From assembly GCA_017509155.1 (NCBI GenBank), contig JAFWQE010000123.1, positions 1-35,064 on the forward strand: a stretch of 35,064 nt of DNA, written 5' to 3'. The notes beneath the pieces were generated by a model that did no database searches, was not told where the DNA came from, and was given only the letters and a program-made list of their open reading frames with translations. Positions 24,778-32,297 of the stretch are shown one piece after another. Source of the DNA: Prevotella sp. (GTDB taxonomy: Bacteria > Bacteroidota > Bacteroidia > Bacteroidales > Bacteroidaceae). The translations under genes were made by a program, and so were the position numbers. Position 1 is the first letter of the stretch; each line of letters starts with the position of its first letter.

Positions 24778-24791
24778 TCCCGTCAAGTAAA

Positions 24792-24853
24792 CCGAGACAG
24801 TGTCTCGGTAAACACCCCAAGAGGACACGCCCCACTGCGTGCCCTCTTTTTTT
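24792..24853 (+). terminator. Double hairpin terminator of the susCD operon
   Basis: CCGAGACA-G-TGTCTCGG (24792-24808) is followed by AGAGGACACGC (24820-24830) pairing with GCGTGCCCTCT (24837-24847) and then a run of T to 24853. Confidence 0.8.
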
Positions 24854-24884
24854 GTCCTTTAACACCAACTATTCGGCCAAACAC

Positions 24885-24915
24885 TTTGTCATTTGCGAAA
24901 ATATGCTTACTTTTG
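24885..24915 (+). promoter_or_regulatory. Promoter of the second PL1 gene
   Basis: TTTG (24885-24888), 19 bases, TACTTTTG (24908-24915): a full consensus match, 37 bases before the ATG at 24953. A TTG at 24926 would leave too short a leader and no better signal peptide, so the ATG is preferred. Confidence 0.75.
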
Positions 24916-24952
24916 CACAAACTAATTGAACAACAAACAAATCGAAAGAATC

Positions 24953-27253
24953 ATGATCAGTCATTTCAACAAAAAACCATCTTCTCCCCTGTCCTGTGAT
25001 CCGCGTTTTCTCGGTCCACTACTGTCCCTTTTGCTTCTGCTTTCCGTCGTTTCCGTTGCGTCGGCACAGCAGGAAAAGACGCCCGCTTTCCCTGGCGCAG
25101 AGGGTTTCGGACGATATGTCACAGGTGGCAGGGGCGGTGCCGTCTATCACGTCACCAACCTCAACAACTCCGGTACTGGCTCACTGCGTTGGGCCTTGTC
25201 GCAGAATGGCGCTAAGACCATCGTCTTCGACGTCTCCGGTACCATTCACCTAACATCGGCGCTCAGCATTGGAAGCAACACCACCATCGCCGGACAGTCT
25301 GCTCCAGGCGACGGTATCTGTGTTGCCGACTATCCCGTCTCCATTACTGGCAGCAACGTCATCGTGCGCTACATGCGCTTCCGGCTGGGCAACAAGAACG
25401 TCACTGTCAATGGTGCCGACGGATGGGACGGCTTCGGGGGCTTCGACAGCCGCGACTGGATGATAGACCACTGCTCCGTCAGCTGGAGCATAGACGAGTG
25501 CCTGTCGGTGCTGGGCAACAAGAACACCACCGTGCAATGGTGCCTCGTGGCACAGAGCCTCGTGGATGCAGGCCACTCCAAGGGCAACCACGGCTACGGC
25601 GGCAACTGGGGTGGCAGCGGAGCTTCGTTCCACCACAACCTCATTGCCCATCACACCTCGCGCACACCGCGCCTCGGTCCGCGACCCACCACGCAGCTCG
25701 ACGAGCGCATGGACATGCGCAACAACGTGATCTACAACTACGGCTCTAACGGCTGCTACGGCGGCGAGGGCATGAACGTGAACATCGTGAACAACTACTA
25801 CAAGCCCGGGCCGGGCACACCCTCGGGCAGCACCTCGCGCGACCTGAAGGCCAAGCGCATAGCCGGCATCGGCGTGCGCACCAATTCCTATGTGGCCACC
25901 TATCCTGCCTATGCTCCCGCGCTCCACCTGTGGGGACACTACTACGTGACGGGCAACGTCAACTCCAAGTATGCCGACGTCACCCAGGACAACTGGAACA
26001 TCGGCGTCATTCAGCAGGTAGACGCCTCGGGCTGCGACGGCACCTTCACCGCTGTCACCCAAGACACCATCCACCTCGCTGAGCCCATCCCCTTCATCCT
26101 CACAACCACTCACACCGCACAGCAGGCCTACGAGCGCGTGCTATCCTACGTAGGAGCTTGTCTACACCGCGACTCATTCGACGAACTGATGATTTCCGAC
26201 ACCCGCAACGGCGTCGCCACCTATACAGGCAACAACCTCGACAGTGGCTTCATCAACTCTCAGGACGACAACAAGCCCGCAGACGCAGGCAGCGACTGGT
26301 CAGCTTGGCCCACCCTCAACAGCGCACAGGCACCCACAGACACCGATGGCGACGGAATGCCCGATGCCTGGGAGACGGCCAACGGACTCAACGCCAACGA
26401 TGCTGCCGACGGACGCGCCTACGACGACAATGGCTACACCAATCTCGAGAACTATCTCAACTCGCTCGTCGCTGACATTACCGAGGCACAATATGAAGGC
26501 GGCACTTACGAAGGCGATATCGAACTCAACGAAAATGGCGGGCCTTCCGACGAAGAAGGCATGCAGATTGACGCCGAAGGCACTGTCACATGGGCGTTCG
26601 GTAGCGGAACGGCAGGCCAGCTGGCACAATACGCTTCTGCCGTGGCTACCATGCTCTCTGCCGACAATGTAACCCTGGGCGAGAACGTCAGCTATGCCGG
26701 AACTCGAAAGATGAATAACGTTAACTACACGCTCATCCAGCCAAAAATCAAGAACGAGAGTGCAGCCAACAGCGGCAATGCGGTTACTTTCAGCTTCAAC
26801 GCAGAAACAGGCTACTACTTCCGCCCGACAAACATCAGCCTGAAGGCATCGCGCATCGGCACCGACGGTGGACTGCTCGACATCAGCTGGAAGAACAGCA
26901 ACGGCACCTACGAGGTGGAAAGCATGCTGAAGCCCGAGCGCAACAACGCCGTCACGGACTTCTCCAAGGACATCACCAACATCCCGTCGGCAATGGGACA
27001 GAGCAGCCTCATCGTCAACATCTACAAATTGGGCAACGACAAGCAGATAGCACTCGCCAACATCGTCGTCACCGGTCAGGTGTTGTCCGAGAGCACGGGT
27101 GTCACCAACATCCTCAACGGCTACCAGCTCCGGGGCGCCGACTACTACACACTAGAAGGCCTCCATGTTGCAAACCCCACTCGCGGCATCTACATCGAAG
27201 CCATCACCCTCTCAGACGGAAGCCGCCAGTGTCGCAAGGTCATACTGAAATAA
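24953..27253 (+). CDS. Secreted PL1 family pectate lyase with accessory module and C-terminal tail
   Basis: The 766-residue protein has a long N-terminal stretch with a hydrophobic signal ending SVASAQ. The PL1 helix (~45-400) has AFPGAEGFGRYVTGGRGG, NTTIAGQSAPGDG, MIDHCSVSWSIDE (Asp172) and SRTPRLGPR (Arg237-Arg244, catalytic-type). A thrombospondin-3-like DTDGDGMPDAWETANGLNAND motif lies near ~463. Residues ~543-712 are a module clearly related to residues ~410-587 of the pectin methylesterase (RIGTDGGLLDISWKN versus RFGTDGGTIDVSVKN). The tail YYTLEGLHVANPTRGIYIEA.. ends the protein. It overlaps in function with the PL1 at 8505 but differs by the accessory module. It is a single transcription unit with its own promoter and terminator. 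Confidence 0.92.
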   Translation: MISHFNKKPSSPLSCDPRFLGPLLSLLLLLSVVSVASAQQEKTPAFPGAEGFGRYVTGGRGGAVYHVTNLNNSGTGSLRWALSQNGAKTIVFDVSGTIHLTSALSIGSNTTIAGQSAPGDGICVADYPVSITGSNVIVRYMRFRLGNKNVTVNGADGWDGFGGFDSRDWMIDHCSVSWSIDECLSVLGNKNTTVQWCLVAQSLVDAGHSKGNHGYGGNWGGSGASFHHNLIAHHTSRTPRLGPRPTTQLDERMDMRNNVIYNYGSNGCYGGEGMNVNIVNNYYKPGPGTPSGSTSRDLKAKRIAGIGVRTNSYVATYPAYAPALHLWGHYYVTGNVNSKYADVTQDNWNIGVIQQVDASGCDGTFTAVTQDTIHLAEPIPFILTTTHTAQQAYERVLSYVGACLHRDSFDELMISDTRNGVATYTGNNLDSGFINSQDDNKPADAGSDWSAWPTLNSAQAPTDTDGDGMPDAWETANGLNANDAADGRAYDDNGYTNLENYLNSLVADITEAQYEGGTYEGDIELNENGGPSDEEGMQIDAEGTVTWAFGSGTAGQLAQYASAVATMLSADNVTLGENVSYAGTRKMNNVNYTLIQPKIKNESAANSGNAVTFSFNAETGYYFRPTNISLKASRIGTDGGLLDISWKNSNGTYEVESMLKPERNNAVTDFSKDITNIPSAMGQSSLIVNIYKLGNDKQIALANIVVTGQVLSESTGVTNILNGYQLRGADYYTLEGLHVANPTRGIYIEAITLSDGSRQCRKVILK

Positions 27254-27282
27254 CACTGCAAGCATAACCATGAATACCAGAT

Positions 27283-27312
27283 GCGCCGCCCTGCTGAGGG
27301 TGGCGCTTCTTT
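27283..27312 (+). terminator. Terminator after the second PL1 gene
   Basis: GCGCC-G-CCCT (27283-27292), loop GCTG, AGGG-T-GGCGC (27297-27306), followed by TTCTTTG. The stem is strong with a single internal mismatch. Confidence 0.8.
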
Positions 27313-27451
27313 GTATGAACGGGACAACAATTATAGAACTGAAAGGCGAATAATGTGGCAGAGAAAATACATTTCCGCACCACTATTATCCATTGAAAAT
27401 GAGAGATTTACAGGCTACCATTATTGTCCTACTTGAATTCCGGCAATGCAG

Positions 27452-27562
27452 GACTCGAGTCCGAACGCCAAAAGGACTCGAGTAGTACGGCAAACGGACT
27501 CGTGTAGTATGGCGAACGGACTCAAGTAGTGTGGCGAACGGACTCGATTGGCATGGTATGGG
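27452..27562. repeat. Tandem 22-base repeat array
   Basis: GGACTC begins a unit at 27452, 27475, 27497, 27519 and 27541 (spacing 23, 22, 22, 22). The units resemble GGACTCGWGTAGTRYGGCGA. The first begins with the perfect palindrome GGACTCGAGTCC. Spacing close to two helical turns suggests a protein-binding array. It lies in the 615-base gap before the GH3 gene. The rest of the gap (27563-27816) shows no ORF worth calling. Confidence 0.75.
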
Positions 27563-27816
27563 GACAAAAAACGAGCATCAAGAAGAGTTTTGCAAACAAT
27601 AGAGAACACTGTCTTGAGGTACCGAAATCTGGCAAGATAAACATAAGACATGCAGCCATCGTTAGGAAAAAACACGCAGGCAACACATAGAGACATCATC
27701 CTTATCATCGTGAACTCTGCGCTGTCTATTTGGGCATGCGCAAAGGAAAGAGAGTGTTTTTCGCAACTGATTGAATGTTTTTTTGCTACACTGTGGGCTG
27801 TTCCAGTTTTTTTTCT

Positions 27817-27824
27817 TAAATTTG
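27817..27824 (+). promoter_or_regulatory. Promoter -7 element of the GH3-esterase operon
   Basis: TAAATTTG lies 45 bases before the GH3 start codon at 27869. There is no clear TTTG at -33. Confidence 0.55.
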
Positions 27825-27868
27825 CAGGACAATAGCTCTATATCGAAACAATCATTCAAAAAAATAAT

Positions 27869-30448
27869 ATGAAAAAGACTATAATGACCGTTTTGGCGGC
27901 GCTTGCCCTGACGCAAACGCAGGCACAGATGCTGCCCTACCAAAACCCTAACCTCAGTCCGCAAGAGCGAGCCGAGGACCTTTGCTCGCGGCTCACGCTC
28001 GACGAGAAAGTGAAACTTATGATGGACCAATCGCCAGCTATCCCGCGACTGGGCATCCCACAATTTGAGTGGTGGAACGAAGCGCTCCACGGTGTTGGAC
28101 GCAACGGCTACGCCACCGTGTTTCCCATTACCATGAACATGGCGGCATCGTTTGACGACCGACTGGTGTTCGACGTGTTCACAGCCGTGAGCGACGAGGC
28201 TCGCGCAAAAAACGCCGAGGCCAAGCGGACGGGCGAGATGAAGCGCTATCGCGGACTCTCGTTCTGGACGCCCAATATCAACATCTTCCGCGACCCACGA
28301 TGGGGACGAGGACAGGAGACCTACGGTGAAGACCCGTGGCTGACGTCGCAGATGGGACTGGCCGTGGTGCGTGGCCTGCAAGGCTACTCCTACGAAGGCG
28401 TCAGGCCCGATTCGCGCTATATGAAGCTCTATGCCTGTGCGAAGCACTACGCCGTGCACAGCGGTCCGGAATGGAACCGCCACGAGTTCAACATGACCAA
28501 CCTGCCCGAGCGCGACCTTTGGGAGACCTATATGCCGGCCTTCAAGGCGCTGGTGCAGCAGGGCGACGTTCGCGAGATTATGTGCGCCTACCAACGCAAT
28601 GACGGCGAACCATGCTGCGGCAACACCCGTTATCTGCACAAGATCCTTCGCGAGGAATGGGGATTCAAGGGACTGGTAACCAGCGACTGCGGCGCCATTC
28701 GCGACTTCTGGGCTCCCGGCTATCACGGTTTCTCACCCACCAAGGCCGATGCCGCCGCCTCGGCTGTCATTGCGGGCACCGACGTGGAGTGTGGCAGCGA
28801 ATACAAGTCACTGCCCGAAGCAATGAAGGCAGGCAAGATTACCGAGGAACAAATCAACACCAGTCTGAAACGACTACTGGTGGGACGATTCGAACTGGGC
28901 GACTTCGACAAGGACGAACTGGTGCCCTGGACGCGCATCCCCATGAGCGTGGTGGCCAGCAAAGAGCACAAGGACCTGGCACTGCAGGTGGCACGTGAAG
29001 GCATGGCACTGCTGCAGAACCGCAACAACATACTGCCACTGAATCGGAATCAGAAAATCGTAGTCATGGGACCCAACGCCAACGACTCCACCATGCTGTG
29101 GGGCAACTACACGGGAACACCCACACAAACCATCACCATCCTGCAAGGCATCAGGCAGAAAGCGCCATCGGCACGCTTCGTGCAGGGCTGCAGCCTGACA
29201 CGCAACGAGGTGTTTGAGAGCCTGTTCAACAGTCTACAGACGCCCGACGGACGGCAAGGCGTGAAAGCCTCCTACTGGAACAACGAGAGCTTTGAGGGAG
29301 AACCGGCTGCCACGACGGTGAACACGTCGCTCATCAACCTGAACAACGGCGGCAACACGGCCTTTGCTCCTGGCGTGTCCCTGGAGCACTTCTCAGCACG
29401 CTACGAGGCCGACTTCTGCCCCAAAGAGGACTGCGAAATCACACTCAACGTTGCGGCTGAGGACTATCTCGGCGTTATCTTCGACGGTGATACGCTCTAC
29501 GACAAGTGGAACGGCCACGGCGTAGTGTACAAACAGTTCAAGAGAAACGTGAAGGCCGGACAGACCTACCACATCGAGGCCAACTACATACAGCAAGTGG
29601 GACTGGCGCTCTTCGGTCTTGACATTGCGCAGAAACAAGAGACCTCGATGCCTGACATCCTCAGACAGGTGGGCGACGCCGACGTAGTTGTTTTCGTAGG
29701 CGGCATATCCCCACGTCTGGAAGGTGAGGAGATGAAAGTGAACGAAGAGGGCTTCCGCGGCGGCGACCGCACCAGCATTGAACTACCACGCGTGCAACGC
29801 GAAATGATAGCCGCTCTCCATCAGGCAGGCAAGCGTGTGGTCTACGTGAACTGCTCGGGCTCCGCCAATGCACTGGTGCCAGAAAGCCAGAACGCCGATG
29901 CCATCGTGCAGGCATGGTATGGCGGTGAACGCGGAGGTGAGGCGCTGGCCGACATCCTCTTCGGCGACTACAACCCAAGTGGCAAGCTGCCCATCACGTT
30001 CTACCAGAACACCGAGCAACTGCCCGACTTCGAGGACTACCACATGAGCAACCGCACCTACCGATACTTCAAGGGACAGCCGCTCTTCCCCTTCGGCCAC
30101 GGACTCAGCTACACCACATTCGCTCTGGGCAAGCCAAGCTACAAAAACGGAAAAGTATGTGTAAGCGTTAAGAACACTGGCAGCAGAGAAGGCACCGAGG
30201 TGGTACAGGTGTACGTGAGGAACCCACGCGACGTAGAGGGACCACAGAAGACACTGCGAGCATACAAGCGGGTGAACCTGAAGCCCGGTGAAACGCAGAT
30301 GGTGGAGATTGACCTGCCGCGCGAACGCTTCGAACTGTGGGACACTAAGAGCAACACGATGCGCGTTGTGCCAGGTAAACACCAGATCATGGTGGGAACA
30401 TCATCGGCCGACGACAAGCTGCAGACAATTGTAGCAAACATCAAATAA
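27869..30448 (+). CDS. Periplasmic/secreted GH3 beta-glycosidase with PA14 insertion
   Basis: The 859-residue enzyme has a signal peptide (..AALALTQTQA). The GH3 N-terminal barrel contains FEWWNEALHGVGRNG, DPRWGRGQETYGEDP, KHYAVHSGPEWNRHEF and TSDCGAI, with nucleophile-type Asp273. The C-terminal alpha/beta domain is interrupted by a PA14 domain at ~450-590 (VKASYWNNESFEG.. GVIFDGDTLYDKW.. VKAGQTYHIEANYI). A fibronectin-III-like domain with FPFGHGLSYTTF and VQVYVRNP closes the protein. The arrangement is that of Bacteroidota xylosidase/arabinosidase/glucosidase-type GH3 enzymes. Sugar specificity cannot be read directly; trimming xylose or similar residues from pectin side chains would fit the locus. 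It shares an operon with the esterase 56 bases downstream. Confidence 0.93.
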   Translation: MKKTIMTVLAALALTQTQAQMLPYQNPNLSPQERAEDLCSRLTLDEKVKLMMDQSPAIPRLGIPQFEWWNEALHGVGRNGYATVFPITMNMAASFDDRLVFDVFTAVSDEARAKNAEAKRTGEMKRYRGLSFWTPNINIFRDPRWGRGQETYGEDPWLTSQMGLAVVRGLQGYSYEGVRPDSRYMKLYACAKHYAVHSGPEWNRHEFNMTNLPERDLWETYMPAFKALVQQGDVREIMCAYQRNDGEPCCGNTRYLHKILREEWGFKGLVTSDCGAIRDFWAPGYHGFSPTKADAAASAVIAGTDVECGSEYKSLPEAMKAGKITEEQINTSLKRLLVGRFELGDFDKDELVPWTRIPMSVVASKEHKDLALQVAREGMALLQNRNNILPLNRNQKIVVMGPNANDSTMLWGNYTGTPTQTITILQGIRQKAPSARFVQGCSLTRNEVFESLFNSLQTPDGRQGVKASYWNNESFEGEPAATTVNTSLINLNNGGNTAFAPGVSLEHFSARYEADFCPKEDCEITLNVAAEDYLGVIFDGDTLYDKWNGHGVVYKQFKRNVKAGQTYHIEANYIQQVGLALFGLDIAQKQETSMPDILRQVGDADVVVFVGGISPRLEGEEMKVNEEGFRGGDRTSIELPRVQREMIAALHQAGKRVVYVNCSGSANALVPESQNADAIVQAWYGGERGGEALADILFGDYNPSGKLPITFYQNTEQLPDFEDYHMSNRTYRYFKGQPLFPFGHGLSYTTFALGKPSYKNGKVCVSVKNTGSREGTEVVQVYVRNPRDVEGPQKTLRAYKRVNLKPGETQMVEIDLPRERFELWDTKSNTMRVVPGKHQIMVGTSSADDKLQTIVANIK

Positions 30449-30504
30449 GTAGAGTCGCGATATACTGCGGCACGGCGTGCCTAAATGATAAAAGAAAAAG
30501 AAAA

Positions 30505-31635
30505 ATGAAAATAATAAAGAATCAAAGACTGGCAGCAGTGAGCTGCCGAGGGCTGCTGATTACTCTTGCGGCCTTGCTTTCCTTGTGCATGGAAGCCCAG
30601 CACCTCTCGCCCTGCGGAAACTTTGTCAGTCCCACCGACAAGAACATACAGTATGTGGGACGCATCAACTTCTCCAACCCAGAACGCCCTTATTTCGTGT
30701 ACCCAGGCGTGCAGATTATCGCATCGTTCCAAGGCACAAGCCTGCGCATGATGGCCAAGCCCGAGAGCGGCTACTTCATGGTACAGATAGATGAAGCAGA
30801 ACCCTTCAAGGTGGCCTTCCGCGGACAGCAAGACAGTATCGTCAGTCTGGCCACGTCATTGCCAAAGGGCACGCATCGTGCACACATCACCTACTGCATT
30901 GAAGGCTATGAGTTGCGGCCAGAGTTTCGAGGGTTCTGGCTCGACAAAGGGTGCCAGCTTGTTGCCTCTCCTCCCCTGCCCGACCGCCGCATTGAATTCA
31001 TTGGCAACAGCATCACATGCGGCTATGGTGTGGAGAGCACTAATCCCAGCGAGCATTTCAGCTATGAGACAGAGAACCACTACTACACCTACGCCGCCCG
31101 TACGGCAAGGGCTCTCGGGGCTCAGTATCAGGTTGTGGCGCGCAGTGGGATAGGCATCTATCGCAACTACGACGGACCAAAGACCGGAAACAGCGACAAC
31201 ATGCCAAACGAATACCCTTACACGAACTATCATGACAAGTCGCAGCTATGGGATTTCAGCCGTTTCACGCCCGATGTGGTGTGCATCAATCTGGGCACCA
31301 ACGACACATCGACCGGCACTGCCGACCAGAAAAGGCTTGAGAAGGCTTACGGAGATTTCCTGAAGACGCTGCGGTCGAAATATCCGCAGGCGAAAATCGT
31401 GTTCCTCACGGGAGCCATGCTCAACGGCAAGGAACTGTCTATCGTGAAGGCAGCCTTAGACAAAGTGGCTAACGATGCCCATCATCAAGGAGACGAAAAT
31501 GTGTACCGCTTTGACATGACACCACAGAACGGCGACCTGATGATCGGTGCCGACTGGCATCCCAGTGTGTGGCAGCAAGAGAAAATGGGCCACGAACTGA
31601 CTGGCTACCTGCGCGGACTGATGAAGTGGTTTTGA
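30505..31635 (+). CDS. CE2-like SGNH carbohydrate esterase
   Basis: This 376-residue secreted esterase has a leader (..LLITLAALLSLCMEAQ), an N-terminal jelly-roll domain (~30-155) and an SGNH/GDSL domain (~160-376), the CE2 layout. Catalytic motifs are FIGNSITCGYG (nucleophile Ser169), GTND (264-267) and DWHPS (Asp350, His352). CE2 enzymes remove acetyl groups from xylan and related polysaccharides. Here deacetylation of pectin or its side chains is plausible but unproven. It is the last gene of the plus-strand pectin locus. Confidence 0.88.
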   Translation: MKIIKNQRLAAVSCRGLLITLAALLSLCMEAQHLSPCGNFVSPTDKNIQYVGRINFSNPERPYFVYPGVQIIASFQGTSLRMMAKPESGYFMVQIDEAEPFKVAFRGQQDSIVSLATSLPKGTHRAHITYCIEGYELRPEFRGFWLDKGCQLVASPPLPDRRIEFIGNSITCGYGVESTNPSEHFSYETENHYYTYAARTARALGAQYQVVARSGIGIYRNYDGPKTGNSDNMPNEYPYTNYHDKSQLWDFSRFTPDVVCINLGTNDTSTGTADQKRLEKAYGDFLKTLRSKYPQAKIVFLTGAMLNGKELSIVKAALDKVANDAHHQGDENVYRFDMTPQNGDLMIGADWHPSVWQQEKMGHELTGYLRGLMKWF

Positions 31636-31640
31636 GAATT

Positions 31641-31755
31641 AGGAGATGGGGGTTGGGTGATGGTGTGTTGTTTTAATTCGTTGGGTGTTGGTGGCTTTAA
31701 AGCACCTATCAACTATTCCCCCAACACCTAACAACCATCACCTGACGCCCAACGA
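31641..31755. repeat. Inverted array of GTTGGGTG / CACCCAAC-like units between convergent genes
   Basis: The left arm (31641-31696) holds GGGGGTTGGGTGATGGTGTG and TTGGGTGTTGGTGG. The right arm (31715-31755) holds CCCCCAACACCTAACAACCA and TCACCTGACGCCCAACGA. The centre has GGTGGCTTTAAAGCACC. The units are about 8 bases. It fills the gap between the esterase (plus) and the AlaX-like gene (minus) and may terminate both. Confidence 0.7.
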
Positions 31756-31758
31756 CTG

Positions 31759-32244
31759 TTATACTACCTTAAATCGAATACGGAACGAGCGCTGAGCTTC
31801 GTCCCAATTGGTGCCAAGCATCTCGAATCGGCCAATCTGAGCCGTTGAGCGCACATGCTTGCCAATGCACGGACAGACGTCGTAGTCACCGATTCTGACC
31901 AGACGAATAGTGTCTGGCGCATCGTCGGGAAGTCTGTCTGCAGACAACAGCGCGTCAGGTGATCCGGGCGCTGCCTCTCGTACAAGCCTCTCCAGTTCTG
32001 AGCGTGTGACGAATTCGAACGTCACGGGCATGTCCTGATCTATCAGTTCATTCATCTGACGTTCGATTTCCTTCTCGACCTTTCGGTCGGGTTTCCGCTC
32101 TAGAATATAGCTGATCTTGCTTTTCTTCCGCTCTATATGGGCATTGCTTGATCGTTCACAGCCAAACATGCGCGCCATGAGCTGGTTGAGCAAGTGTTCC
32201 GCCGTGTGGCTGGGGGGAAACTCATCTTTATTGTGTTCGTTCAT
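31759..32244 (-). CDS. AlaX-like alanyl-tRNA editing protein (tRNA-SAD domain)
   Basis: The 161-residue protein resembles the second additional domain of alanyl/threonyl-tRNA synthetases, which deacylates mischarged tRNA (for example Ser-tRNA-Ala) in trans. The zinc-ligand motifs are HTAEH (His13, His17) near the N-terminus and CPCIGKH near residue 135. It lacks the N-terminal beta-barrel of longer AlaX forms, so it is a short, single-domain type. It lies 53 bases downstream of the GH13 gene in the same direction, with no separate promoter seen. Confidence 0.85.
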   Translation of the reverse strand: MNEHNKDEFPPSHTAEHLLNQLMARMFGCERSSNAHIERKKSKISYILERKPDRKVEKEIERQMNELIDQDMPVTFEFVTRSELERLVREAAPGSPDALLSADRLPDDAPDTIRLVRIGDYDVCPCIGKHVRSTAQIGRFEMLGTNWDEAQRSFRIRFKVV

Positions 32245-32297
32245 AAGGCGTGTTTGCTTTATTGGTATAGAGCCATCATCATTATTGATGCTCAGTG

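Noticed and set aside
27452..27562. CRISPR array
   Set aside because: The units are contiguous 22-mers with no unique spacers and no cas genes are nearby.
31759..32244. Small regulator or carbohydrate gene downstream of the amylase
   Set aside because: The HTAEH and CPCIGKH motifs identify a tRNA-editing domain.
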